A stretch of DNA of 28,074 nucleotides from JAHBNG01 sp039028975 (GTDB lineage Bacteria > Chloroflexota > Anaerolineae > Caldilineales > Caldilineaceae), in NCBI GenBank assembly GCA_039028975.1, contig JBCCHB010000194.1:1-28074 (forward strand). The letters are read 5' to 3'. The position numbers were made by a program, and so were the translations under genes. The notes beneath the pieces were generated by a model. The model was not told where the DNA came from. It saw only the letters and a list, made by a program, of their open reading frames with translations, and did no database searches. This document shows, in pieces, positions 8,390 through 16,399 of the stretch. The first letter of the stretch is position 1; each line of letters starts with the position of its first letter.

Positions 8390-9510
8390 TGTGGATTCCT
8401 TTCTGGATATAGTCCAATTACACCATCTTCCGTTGCCTGGCATATGCCCCGCTCTGTAATGAGACCTGTGACCAAGCGAGCTGGCGTCACGTCAAATGCA
8501 TAGTTGGCAGCAGGGCTATCGGGCGGGGTTAGCAAAACGGGCTTGACTTCCTCTTCATGGAGGCCTTGGATAAACCGCACCTCAGTACTATCTCGCTGCT
8601 CAATGGGTACCTCTTTCACGCCGTCCCGTATGTTCCAATCGAAGGTAGAAGAGGGCAAGGCCGTATAGAACGGGACGCCATTGTCATGGGCGGCCAAGGC
8701 TTTGAGATAGGTTCCGATCTTGTTCCCCACATCGCCTGTGTAGGTGGTTCGATCACTGCCAACGATGACCATGTCTACCAACCCATGCTGCATGAGATGG
8801 CCACCAACATTGTCGGCAATTACCGTATGGGGAATCCCGTGTTGTCCTAGTTCCCACGCGGTCAGGCGAGCGCCTTGGTTGCGGGGTCGAGTTTCGTCTA
8901 CCCAAACATGAATGGGTATCCCCTTGTCATGAGCCGCATACATGGGGGCAGTGGCGGAACCATAGTCCACAAAGGCCAACCAGCCCGCATTGCAATGGGT
9001 CAGGATATTGACTGGCTCACCCTCTTTGCGCTGACTGACTTCCTCAATAAGCACAACACCGTGTTCCCCGATGCGGCGGCAGAATTCGGCGTCTTCGTCG
9101 GCAATCTCATGAGCCGTATCAAGTGCAATTTGAATTTGGGTTTCGATATCGGTGTTGCTTGTACTCTTGATCTCACCAATGGCTTTGAGCTGACGTTCTA
9201 CTGCCCAAGCCAGGTTAACCGCGGTCGGTCGAGTGGCTTTTAATGCTTCGCCCGCAGCAACCAACGAAGCCATAAACGAGTCTCGGGGAGCGTGGAGGGC
9301 GGCAATATACATGCCATAGCCAGCCGTAGCACCAATTAGGCCAGCACCGCGCACATGCATCTCCTGAATGGCCTTGGCCACCTCATTGACAGTTGTTAGA
9401 TCTTCAATGACAAACTTGTGAGGAAGATGTCGTTGGTCAATAATCTGCACAACCTGTGGATTGTCATCTTTTAGCCAGATTGTGCGGAACTGTTTTCCAT
9501 TTACATTCAT
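8386..9510 (-). CDS. mtnA: methylthioribose-1-phosphate isomerase-like protein (MtnA/eIF-2B alpha family)
   Basis: Aldose-ketose sugar-phosphate isomerase of the MtnA family. The canonical enzyme turns 5-methylthioribose-1-phosphate into the ribulose form in methionine salvage. Family features: VRGAGLIG (53-60; usually VRGAPAIG), THCNAG with catalytic Cys173, WVDETRPRNQGARLTAWEL (203-221), IADNVGGHLM, GSDR with catalytic Asp253, GDVGNKIGTY and the FYTALPSSTFD loop. At 374 residues it is slightly longer than usual. No other methionine-salvage gene is nearby, and the altered RGAGLIG loop leaves room for a related substrate such as 5-deoxyribose-1-phosphate. It is the first gene of an ATGA-coupled pair with the PhyH oxygenase. 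Confidence 0.85.
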   Translation of the reverse strand: MNVNGKQFRTIWLKDDNPQVVQIIDQRHLPHKFVIEDLTTVNEVAKAIQEMHVRGAGLIGATAGYGMYIAALHAPRDSFMASLVAAGEALKATRPTAVNLAWAVERQLKAIGEIKSTSNTDIETQIQIALDTAHEIADEDAEFCRRIGEHGVVLIEEVSQRKEGEPVNILTHCNAGWLAFVDYGSATAPMYAAHDKGIPIHVWVDETRPRNQGARLTAWELGQHGIPHTVIADNVGGHLMQHGLVDMVIVGSDRTTYTGDVGNKIGTYLKALAAHDNGVPFYTALPSSTFDWNIRDGVKEVPIEQRDSTEVRFIQGLHEEEVKPVLLTPPDSPAANYAFDVTPARLVTGLITERGICQATEDGVIGLYPERNPQ

Positions 9511-9650
9511 TATATATATGTCCTATAGACGCATTCGGTGGCGGAGTTGAATATAAAAATGATAAGATACACCGTCAATTTGGTGCAAAAAAACAAGCAC
9601 TCAATTATCAGTAGTTACCCAATGCTTATGATTTGGAGAGATAATTTACC

Positions 9651-10160
9651 ATGCCTGAATTGGTTTTGGATAGCTCGTCAATCGCTATATGGCAGATGAT
9701 GTTCTACGGAATCTGGTCTGTTGCCTTCATAACGCTGGTAGGCTTGGCCTTGGTACTTGGGAAATCAAGAGTACTTGCAGCGTTAGCTGGAATCGTTTTC
9801 CTCAGTTCGCTCTTGGCCATTTGGCAGATTAAATTTTCGCCCTATGCCTATTATTGGAATCAGATCCACCCAACCATGGCCTTAGGCGAAGAGGTTATGC
9901 ACCATTATACAGTTTACAAAGAAGAGCATGGCCAATATCCTTCCTCAATCAAGGATGTCTACTTCACAGAGCTAGACACCTTCGATATTATCAAGGATTT
10001 CCGGTATAACCCAGCAAAATGTGATGGATTTGGGGATGGCTGTACAGGCTTGCTTGTTACGCCCAACATTGGAAGCGTAAATGTAGAAATTTACCACGGA
10101 TTGATTCATTGTATGATGACAAGTGACACCCGGAACTGGGCTTGTCAGGACAAGCGATAG
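9651..10160 (+). CDS. two-helix membrane protein with pilin-like tail, unknown function
   Basis: Not a family I recognise by name. Of 169 residues, two hydrophobic segments at about 12-36 and 42-60 should span the membrane, leaving a C-terminal domain of about 105 residues, probably outside. That domain starts with a helix ending HHYTVYKEEHGQYPSSIKDV, which resembles the 'G-x-YP-xS-hxxL' turn of type IV prepilin-like proteins (TII secretion pseudopilins). It carries four Cys (CDGFGDGC, IHC, WAC) that could form disulfides. No prepilin peptidase site is present. The ATG is preceded by GGAGAG 10 nt upstream. It is the only + strand gene between 4952 and 21929. Confidence 0.72.
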   Translation: MPELVLDSSSIAIWQMMFYGIWSVAFITLVGLALVLGKSRVLAALAGIVFLSSLLAIWQIKFSPYAYYWNQIHPTMALGEEVMHHYTVYKEEHGQYPSSIKDVYFTELDTFDIIKDFRYNPAKCDGFGDGCTGLLVTPNIGSVNVEIYHGLIHCMMTSDTRNWACQDKR

Positions 10161-10192
10161 CCTATCTTCATCGGGCTGACGTGGAGAAGCCG

Positions 10193-10227
10193 TTCTCTAA
10201 AACGCCACTTCGCTTCGCATTAGAGAA
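10193..10227. terminator. stem-loop between convergent genes
   Basis: TTCTCTAA (10193-10200) pairs with TTAGAGAA (10220-10227) around a 19-nt GC-rich loop, in the gap between the + gene ending at 10160 and the - gene ending at 10291. No clear T-run follows on either strand, so a terminator role rests on position only. Confidence 0.35.
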
Positions 10228-10290
10228 TGCTCGCTCCGCGTTGCGGTATACTAATAATGCATTCGTATTGAGAACTGAAGAATAATACGC

Positions 10291-12606
10291 TCAATTTCTA
10301 TGACATGATTGTATTAAGTCAACAATATCCTCTTCTGCATAGTCTTTAATTAGTCCACATAGTCTGTCCGCAAATGGGCTGTATTGGAGATCTCTTTTTG
10401 CGATTTCTTCGATCCGCTTCTTCAACAGTGGCAATTCGCCCTTCAAAGCCATATCTAACAGAATAGAAACCTCTTCCGGCGGCGGTGCAAGAAATAGCGA
10501 GACTTCCTCATTGTGCTGGCATGTTACCACTGATTCAGCCCAATCGTCTTCATCAACTGTATCTGATAGATCATGCTTTCCTACCTCTGATGCCGAACCA
10601 GAGCCAACCACCTCGCTCCAAATGGCGGGAAATGCGACCTCAAATGCAAATCGACTTCCTGCCCCAGGGGTACTCTCCACAACTAAATTTCCATCCATTG
10701 CATAGGCTAGCTCTTGTGTAATGGCCAACCCCAGCCCTGTTCCCTTGGCTCGCTGCTGGGAATCACCCACCTGCTCGAAAGGACGGAAGATGATTTCCAG
10801 GGCCTGTTCGGACATGCCAATACCTGTATCGATAACGATAAAGCGGAGGCTAGCGGTTTTGGCCGATTTTGCTATAAGATGAACCTCAAGATTCACATCC
10901 CCATGAGGGGTGAATTTGAAGGCGTTTTCGAGTAGGTTGAGCAGCACCTGACGCAGCCGAGTTCTATCCGCCTCAATCGTGGTGGGGAGGTCACGAGCGA
11001 ATTTTGCGCCGAAGGAAAGGGCTTCCGACTCTTGGGCACGGCTCACATACAGCTGCTCGATCTCTTTCAGGAAATCAGTCAGGCTGAGCGGGGCGGGGAC
11101 CAATTCTAGCTTTCGGGCTTCAATCTTGGATAGATCCAGAATGTCATTGATAAAGCCAAGAAGATGTTCACCGTTGTTCTGAATGACGTCTAGTGCTCTA
11201 GTTCGGGCATTGTTGAACTTGCCATCACGACGTAGAATTTGGGTATAGCCGAGAATGCCGTTGAGGGGGGTGCGCAACTCATGGCTCATGCTGGCAAGGA
11301 ATTTACTTTTGGCCCGATTCGCCATCTCCGCTCTCTCTTTTGCCTGGGCCAACGCCTGGAATGTTTCGTTTAGCTGGCTGCTCATCCGGTTAAAGCTAGT
11401 TGCGAGTTGCCCGATCTCGTCGTCGGTTTCTACTGTAGCGCGAGCTGTCAGTTCCCCTGAACCAATCCGTTCGGCAGTGTTGCTCAGGCGGTGGATAGGC
11501 TTGGCGATATTGCGCCGGAAGATATAGACCATGGCCGACCCCAAGAGCAAAACCATAACGCCACCCAACAAAGTTTGATATCGAAGATTCGTCAAGCTCC
11601 GTTTGCCATCATCCAATTCTGATTGGAGCAAGAGCTGTTGCCCCAAGGCCAACTCATCCAAAAGCGTAATCATCTCTTCGGTTTCAGGTTCCACCTCCTG
11701 TTGGAAAAGATAAAGAGCCAGGTGACTCTGTTCGCTCTCTACGGCAACGAAAATTTGCCCCGCTAAGGCTAACACATCGGCACGCATTTGGGCGATTTGA
11801 TCAAAAGTAGATTGTACGTTGTCGTTGGGTTCTCTCGCCTCGTTAGGACGCTCAGGGAGCTGTTGCTCCCCCGTAAATGCATCAAAAAGTTGGCCGAAAT
11901 GCTCACTATTCGTCACAAGTTCTGTGGAGTAGCGAAATTTAAAGATCAGATCTCCGGTTGCAGCGTAGGCACTTAAATTGGTACTCATGCCCTCAAACGC
12001 ACTGCGGAAGCCGCTCAATTCACGAAGAGCGTTGCTGATATCGGTAACCTGCCTGTTGCCTTCTTGTTCCCTATCCACAGCCAAGCTTTGAAGGTGTTGT
12101 CGAAATCGCTCAATCGTTGCCAAGAGAGCTGCATTAAGGGGTTGCACTTCAACGGTGTCCAAACGTAAAGCTGGCTGATTTTCTAGTGGATTGTCTTGTA
12201 GGCGAAAGAGGCGTTCGGGGATGGGTAACCAAGTAGCAAATAGTTCAATCAGGTGATCAAGACGCTCGATATCCGCCTCATTTGCCCAATCCGCAGAAAG
12301 GGCCTTAAGCTCAGAAAGGTCTTGTTGGAAATGTTCTTTTGCCTGATTGTAGTCATCAATATTTTTTAGATCCCCAGTGGCCAGATAACCGCGAACCGCA
12401 GCCTGCATCTTTAGTAAGTTAGATTGAGCACTTAGTGCAGCCAAAGTCGTAGGGACACGGACATCAACCGTCAGGTTGATCTTATCCGTCGCCTCACGTC
12501 CCGCAACGAAGATCAGCGCCACAACCAACAGAAGTACAAGCACCAAGGCCGCAAAGCCTAGGTTAATCTTATGGCCTAAGTTGAGGTTGTTAAAACGGTG
12601 GAACAT
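10291..12606 (-). CDS. membrane sensor histidine kinase with HAMP and extra C-terminal helical domain
   Basis: Inner-membrane kinase of 771 residues from ATG 12606. TM1 is at about 17-35. A long, mostly helical extracytoplasmic sensor follows (about 36-340; includes LLKMQAAVRGYLATGD, CHASE3-like). TM2 is LLGGVMVLLLGSAMVYIF, then HAMP (about 365-420). HisKA has SMSHELRTPLNG with phospho-His442. The ATPase domain has NLLENAFKFT, DTGIGM and GTGLGLAI. After an acidic linker (DLSDTVDEDDWAE) comes a helical tail of about 70 residues starting APPPEEVSILLDMA, seen in my memory after the receiver of hybrid kinases; here no receiver lies between. A TTG at 12645 would add 13 residues; neither start has a good ribosome site. 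It lies 66 nt downstream of a solute-binding lipoprotein that may present ligand to it. Confidence 0.88.
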   Translation of the reverse strand: MFHRFNNLNLGHKINLGFAALVLVLLLVVALIFVAGREATDKINLTVDVRVPTTLAALSAQSNLLKMQAAVRGYLATGDLKNIDDYNQAKEHFQQDLSELKALSADWANEADIERLDHLIELFATWLPIPERLFRLQDNPLENQPALRLDTVEVQPLNAALLATIERFRQHLQSLAVDREQEGNRQVTDISNALRELSGFRSAFEGMSTNLSAYAATGDLIFKFRYSTELVTNSEHFGQLFDAFTGEQQLPERPNEAREPNDNVQSTFDQIAQMRADVLALAGQIFVAVESEQSHLALYLFQQEVEPETEEMITLLDELALGQQLLLQSELDDGKRSLTNLRYQTLLGGVMVLLLGSAMVYIFRRNIAKPIHRLSNTAERIGSGELTARATVETDDEIGQLATSFNRMSSQLNETFQALAQAKERAEMANRAKSKFLASMSHELRTPLNGILGYTQILRRDGKFNNARTRALDVIQNNGEHLLGFINDILDLSKIEARKLELVPAPLSLTDFLKEIEQLYVSRAQESEALSFGAKFARDLPTTIEADRTRLRQVLLNLLENAFKFTPHGDVNLEVHLIAKSAKTASLRFIVIDTGIGMSEQALEIIFRPFEQVGDSQQRAKGTGLGLAITQELAYAMDGNLVVESTPGAGSRFAFEVAFPAIWSEVVGSGSASEVGKHDLSDTVDEDDWAESVVTCQHNEEVSLFLAPPPEEVSILLDMALKGELPLLKKRIEEIAKRDLQYSPFADRLCGLIKDYAEEDIVDLIQSCHRN

Positions 12607-12672
12607 AAGAAATGGGTTGCAGGCGAACAGGGTCACAGGTGACAATCGTAATTGCCCCTTGTCCTATTTGCC

Positions 12673-14184
12673 CTATTTCCGAATATAGCCCAATCGAACC
12701 AGTTCATCATCCACTGCCGCGGCTGCTTGACTAAGTGCTTCCGACGGCGTTAGATCCCCAGCAATGGTTGCTTGAATATATGGTGCAATGATATCACGGA
12801 CTTGGACATGAAACGGAAAGGGAGGAGCGCCAGAAAAGAGGTGTCCCTGTTTTTTCATCAATCCATAATAGCCGCTGAGTAGACGATCCTGGTCACGAAC
12901 CAACGGATCGTCAAAGGTAGATAGATGAACAACACGGCCACTGCTGGCGGCCCACTCAGGTTGGATATTGGGTTGGGCTACGTATTGAAGCCAAAGGAGC
13001 GCGGCCTCCTTATTTTGCGAGTGAATCGGAATGCCAAATGCCGCTCCGTCATAGTAACCAATATAGCCAGCGCCAATGGAGGCATCTTCCATTACACCTG
13101 GGGCAGTTGGGGGCAGCGTTACACCAACATGGCCGACCACTTTAGAGCGCGTTCTGTCGGCTGCAATCCAAGCGACATGCTCTCCATAAACCCATCCTTG
13201 GGCGACTTTCCCTTGGGCGAATGTATTGGCAACGTCACCCCAGTCACTCTCGGTTGCATTCGGTGGAGCATAGGCCAAAAGATTAACCCAATAAGCGAGT
13301 GCTTCCACGGCTCGGGAACTATCCAACGCACCGCCATTCTCTTCGGTGGCGCGATAGGAGTCCAGGTTAATCCCCCAATTGTAAAGACCAAAACTGGGTG
13401 CAATTGTCTCAAAAAACTCGTAAAATGAGGCGATCTCTGTTGTGCTTGCTTGTAAAGATGTTCCCCATAGGTCGCGCTGTTCTACCTGACCGTATTCTGT
13501 AAAAAACTCGGCAATATCTCCGTACTGTTTAAATGTGACGGCGGGAGAAAGTGGGTAGTGGTACTTGCGGTCAAAAGCGACCTGGAGTGCAGGATCTTCA
13601 AATAGATCAGTGCGATAAAGGTAGACTTTGATAAACGCCTCTATTGGCATCCCGAAGAGATCGCCACTATTGGGATCGACAAAGGCATTAATAAAGCTGG
13701 TAAAATCATCAAGTGCAAAATCTGGCGAGGCCAAATGGGGATTTTCTTGCAGCAATTGGGACAAGTTGGTCAGGCGTCTTTGGGCCAAATAGCCATAGAT
13801 GACATCTTGTTCAACATAGACAAAATCGTATTGCGTACCATCTGTTCCTAGTCCCCCATTCTCGATAATCTGCTCGATCTCAGCGTTGCTGGTGATCTGC
13901 AGTTGAACGTTAAGCCCTGTATCTTCTGCAAATTGTGGTGCCAATACATCTCGTACATAGAGGGAGGGGGGGCTATCCTCACTAATTCCGCGCAACGCGC
14001 CCCCTGAAAAAGGGGTAGCAGATTGAGACCAGAAGGAATCACGCTTTGTCAAGGATGAATCGATGGCTGAATTCAAAGAAGCATCATAAGAGGATGGTTC
14101 GCTCTGGCCCGTCGAAGAACCCGCACAACCAACCAGGGCAACCATACTCACGAGAAGAAGACCAATCAATCCATAGACCCCCAC
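12673..14184 (-). CDS. extracellular solute-binding lipoprotein (family 1) paired with a kinase
   Basis: Family 1 solute-binding protein of 503 residues, probably membrane-anchored. I chose GTG 14184: it has GGGGAGG with 7-nt spacing and gives a compact signal peptide, MGVYGLIGLLLVSMVALVGC, with the lipobox Cys at 20. The open frame extends upstream to 14283, but that start adds 33 residues before the signal peptide. The mature part shows sugar-binder features: LAPQFAEDTGLNVQL near the N-terminus, YDFVYVEQD, FAQGKVAQGWVYG and a late AFGIPIHSQNKEAALLWLQYV. No permease genes adjoin it; the next gene is a membrane histidine kinase and the previous one a NarL regulator. I infer a role as ligand-binding co-sensor, though it could also serve a remote transporter. 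Substrate unknown. Confidence 0.85.
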   Translation of the reverse strand: MGVYGLIGLLLVSMVALVGCAGSSTGQSEPSSYDASLNSAIDSSLTKRDSFWSQSATPFSGGALRGISEDSPPSLYVRDVLAPQFAEDTGLNVQLQITSNAEIEQIIENGGLGTDGTQYDFVYVEQDVIYGYLAQRRLTNLSQLLQENPHLASPDFALDDFTSFINAFVDPNSGDLFGMPIEAFIKVYLYRTDLFEDPALQVAFDRKYHYPLSPAVTFKQYGDIAEFFTEYGQVEQRDLWGTSLQASTTEIASFYEFFETIAPSFGLYNWGINLDSYRATEENGGALDSSRAVEALAYWVNLLAYAPPNATESDWGDVANTFAQGKVAQGWVYGEHVAWIAADRTRSKVVGHVGVTLPPTAPGVMEDASIGAGYIGYYDGAAFGIPIHSQNKEAALLWLQYVAQPNIQPEWAASSGRVVHLSTFDDPLVRDQDRLLSGYYGLMKKQGHLFSGAPPFPFHVQVRDIIAPYIQATIAGDLTPSEALSQAAAAVDDELVRLGYIRK

Positions 14185-14311
14185 CCTGCTACCTCCCCAA
14201 CTTATTAATGAATCTACCACGAGAAGGCTTAACCATCGCAAAATTCCAAGGAGATCCACTGTATGCTCAGAATAAACCTTCATTTACTTCAATTTTTGGT
14301 TCAATCGGATC

Positions 14312-14341
14312 TTTAAAATCTTTGCTCCATAAAGTTGTCAA
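14312..14341 (-). promoter_or_regulatory. candidate sigma70-type promoter for the solute-binding gene
   Basis: On the - strand, TTGACA (14336-14341) is followed after 17-18 nt by TTTTAA/TTTAAA (around 14312-14319). The -35 is perfect; the -10 is poor. It lies about 125 nt upstream of GTG 14184, in the 225-nt gap after the NarL gene. It suggests the binding protein and kinase have their own transcript. Confidence 0.4.
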
Positions 14342-14409
14342 CCACATGAAATCCCAAAGACCTCAATTTTTTTTCATGGTTCGATCAGGCTTTTTCAACG
14401 ACTTATTTA

Positions 14410-15069
14410 TCAATCTTCCAGACTAATCATTCCCGTCCGAATGGCATACTTGGTTAAATCAGCCAAATTGTGCAGATCCAGCTTCTGCATCAGGTTCAAG
14501 CGGTGGACGCCAACAGTCTTAATACTGATTTGAAGTTGTTGGCTGATCTCCTGATTGGTGAATCCTTCAGCAACGAGTTGAAGTACCTCTCGCTCGCGTT
14601 CGGTCAGAGCGTTATCGGAGGCACCTTTGCCAGCCGCTTCACCTGTACGTACATATTCTTCAATGACAGCCTTCGAAATCGTCGGACTTAAAAAAGAGTC
14701 ACCGCGATAGATGGCTTCAATAGCCGTAATCAGATCGGTTGGAGCCGTCTGCTTGACCAAATACCCAGCAGCGCCTGCTTGTAAAAATTGAAAGACATAC
14801 TCCTCGTTGGTATGCATGGTCAGGATCAGCACTTGAATATGAGGCAGTTGCTTGCGTATCTGCCGGGTCGCTTCCAGACCATTTAAGAGAGGCATGGTGT
14901 GATCCATGAGGATGATATCTGGCTGGAGTGCCTCAGCTTGAGCCACTGCTTGCCGTCCATTCTCTGCTTCGCCAACGACCTCAATCTTCGGATCCTCATC
15001 CAAAAGTGAACGGATTCCCTTACGCACTATAGTATGATCGTCGGCAAGAACAACGCGAATCTTGCTCAT
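14410..15069 (-). CDS. NarL/LuxR-family response regulator
   Basis: A 219-residue DNA-binding response regulator. The receiver (3-120) has the Asp10/Asp11 pocket, phospho-site Asp56 in IILMDHTMP, Thr84 and Lys106. A short linker leads to a GerE-type helix-turn-helix (about 152-215: LTEREREVLQLVAEGFTNQE, then the recognition helix ISIKTVGVHRLNLMQKL). Its start overlaps the stop of the upstream receiver-kinase gene as ATGA (15066-15069), so the two are translated together and are almost certainly a cognate pair. Targets are not identifiable; the neighbouring polyol operon is an obvious candidate. Confidence 0.95.
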   Translation of the reverse strand: MSKIRVVLADDHTIVRKGIRSLLDEDPKIEVVGEAENGRQAVAQAEALQPDIILMDHTMPLLNGLEATRQIRKQLPHIQVLILTMHTNEEYVFQFLQAGAAGYLVKQTAPTDLITAIEAIYRGDSFLSPTISKAVIEEYVRTGEAAGKGASDNALTEREREVLQLVAEGFTNQEISQQLQISIKTVGVHRLNLMQKLDLHNLADLTKYAIRTGMISLED

Positions 15070-16319
15070 GATAAGCCCCCGAATGGTAACCGAATCTGTA
15101 TTTGGGTTCCTGCATTAGGTTCAGAGTAAAGTTGCCACGTGCCGCCCAAAAGCGTGACTCGTTCCCGCATTCCCAAAAGACCAGCGCCGTTCATTGTCTC
15201 TACGTTGGATTCTATTTTGGACTTTGTCGTAGACAATGCCATCTCTGGCTCAAAGCCACAGCCATTATCAGTAATATTTGCATAGACTTCTAGAGAATTG
15301 GTCTTTGGCATCTGAGATGTGGCTGAACCGATTGACAGATGAAGCTGGACTTGACTTGCTGCGGCGTGGCGAGCAATATTGGTCAATGCTTCTTGAAGAA
15401 CTCGGTAGAGCGCTGTTTCCAGATGGCGGGGAAGTCTAGGTTGCTGCTCAAATCCACTGACCTGAAAATCAACCTGGATATTCATGCGTTTGGCAAAACG
15501 CCCCACATACCAACGCAGGGTTGGAATGAGTCCCAGGTCATCCAATATGGGTGGACGCAGGTCGAGAGATAGTTCTCGGATCTGCTCTAATGTATCATCA
15601 GTTAGTTGGCTCGCTTCAGTAAGACATTCACGAATACGAGGAGAGGCTGCTGAGGCTAACTCTTTTTCAATCGAGGCTAAATTGATGCGAATGGCCGTCA
15701 GTGCTTGTCCCATTTCGTCGTGAAGTTCGCGAGAGAGCCGCTCACGCTCTCTTTCTTGGACGTCAGTCAATCTTCCTGCGAGCAGGCGGAGTTGGGTACG
15801 CTGCTGGTCAACAGCTTCTAGTAGGCGTTCTTTCTCTACCTGGTTGCTGTGGATTAGCTGTTGATTTTGTGCCTGTAGATTCTGGGTCAAATTATGCTGG
15901 CGAAGATGAGTTGTAATACGGGCCAACACCTCTGCTTGCTGAAGCGGTTTGGTCACATAATCGACAGCACCAACCTCAAAGCCGCGGACCTTATCTTCTG
16001 CATTTGCCAGCGAGGTCATAAAGAGAACGGGGATGTCAGTCGTTACGGAATTGGCTTTGAGTTGGCGGCATGTCTCAAATCCATCCATACCAGGTAACAG
16101 CACATCCAGTAAAATAATATCCGGTGCATCATAGAGAACGCGCTGAATTGCTGTCTCACCTGTTCGGGCGACGCGCAGACCAAAGCCGTACGCTTGTAGA
16201 AAATCAATCAACACATCGAGATTGTTAGGCGTGTCGTCGACGAGGAGAATGTTATATCGAGTGTAATCTATTGTGCTGGAAGTAGGAGTAGAGAGAATTG
16301 TCTGCTCTGGGCGTTTCAT
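15066..16319 (-). CDS. receiver-first histidine kinase, NarX/DesK type (HisKA_3)
   Basis: Soluble kinase of 417 residues. The N-terminal receiver (22-140) has Asp28/29, phospho-site Asp72 in IILLDVLLPGMDG and Lys124. A coiled-coil linker (about 140-190) follows. The HisKA_3 dimerisation domain has ERERLSRELHDEMGQAL with phospho-His200. The ATPase domain has EALTNIARHA, DNGCGF and GAGLLGMRERV. No transmembrane or input sensor domain is present, so its own receiver is probably the input and another kinase or relay may feed it. No Shine-Dalgarno is visible before ATG 16319. It overlaps the NarL regulator by 4 nt; the polyol dehydrogenase gene ends 80 nt upstream on the same strand. Confidence 0.94.
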   Translation of the reverse strand: MKRPEQTILSTPTSSTIDYTRYNILLVDDTPNNLDVLIDFLQAYGFGLRVARTGETAIQRVLYDAPDIILLDVLLPGMDGFETCRQLKANSVTTDIPVLFMTSLANAEDKVRGFEVGAVDYVTKPLQQAEVLARITTHLRQHNLTQNLQAQNQQLIHSNQVEKERLLEAVDQQRTQLRLLAGRLTDVQERERERLSRELHDEMGQALTAIRINLASIEKELASAASPRIRECLTEASQLTDDTLEQIRELSLDLRPPILDDLGLIPTLRWYVGRFAKRMNIQVDFQVSGFEQQPRLPRHLETALYRVLQEALTNIARHAAASQVQLHLSIGSATSQMPKTNSLEVYANITDNGCGFEPEMALSTTKSKIESNVETMNGAGLLGMRERVTLLGGTWQLYSEPNAGTQIQIRLPFGGLS

Positions 16320-16330
16320 AATGTATATTG

Positions 16331-16378
16331 GCAGGGCTTTAGCCTGCTTTCCGTGGCAGACGCCGTTTGAAATCGGCG
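16331..16378. repeat. pair of small stem-loops, REP-like
   Basis: Two hairpins lie in the 80-nt gap between the dehydrogenase and receiver-kinase genes. GCAGGGCTTTAGCCTGC (16331-16347) folds with one bulged G; CGCCG (16361-16365) pairs with CGGCG (16374-16378) around TTTGAAAT. Neither has a T-run. They could attenuate or stabilise the polyol operon mRNA, or be a dispersed palindromic element. Confidence 0.4.
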
Positions 16379-16399
16379 AGGCTACGCATCCTATTTTGC

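Noticed and set aside
10161..10290. Small RNA or tRNA in the convergent gap
   Set aside because: One 8-bp stem is present, but no cloverleaf, no TTCGA-type T-arm and no promoter.
12925..13428. 167-codon + strand frame opposite the second solute-binding gene
   Set aside because: No ribosome site or known motif, and it lies wholly antisense to a well-supported lipoprotein gene.
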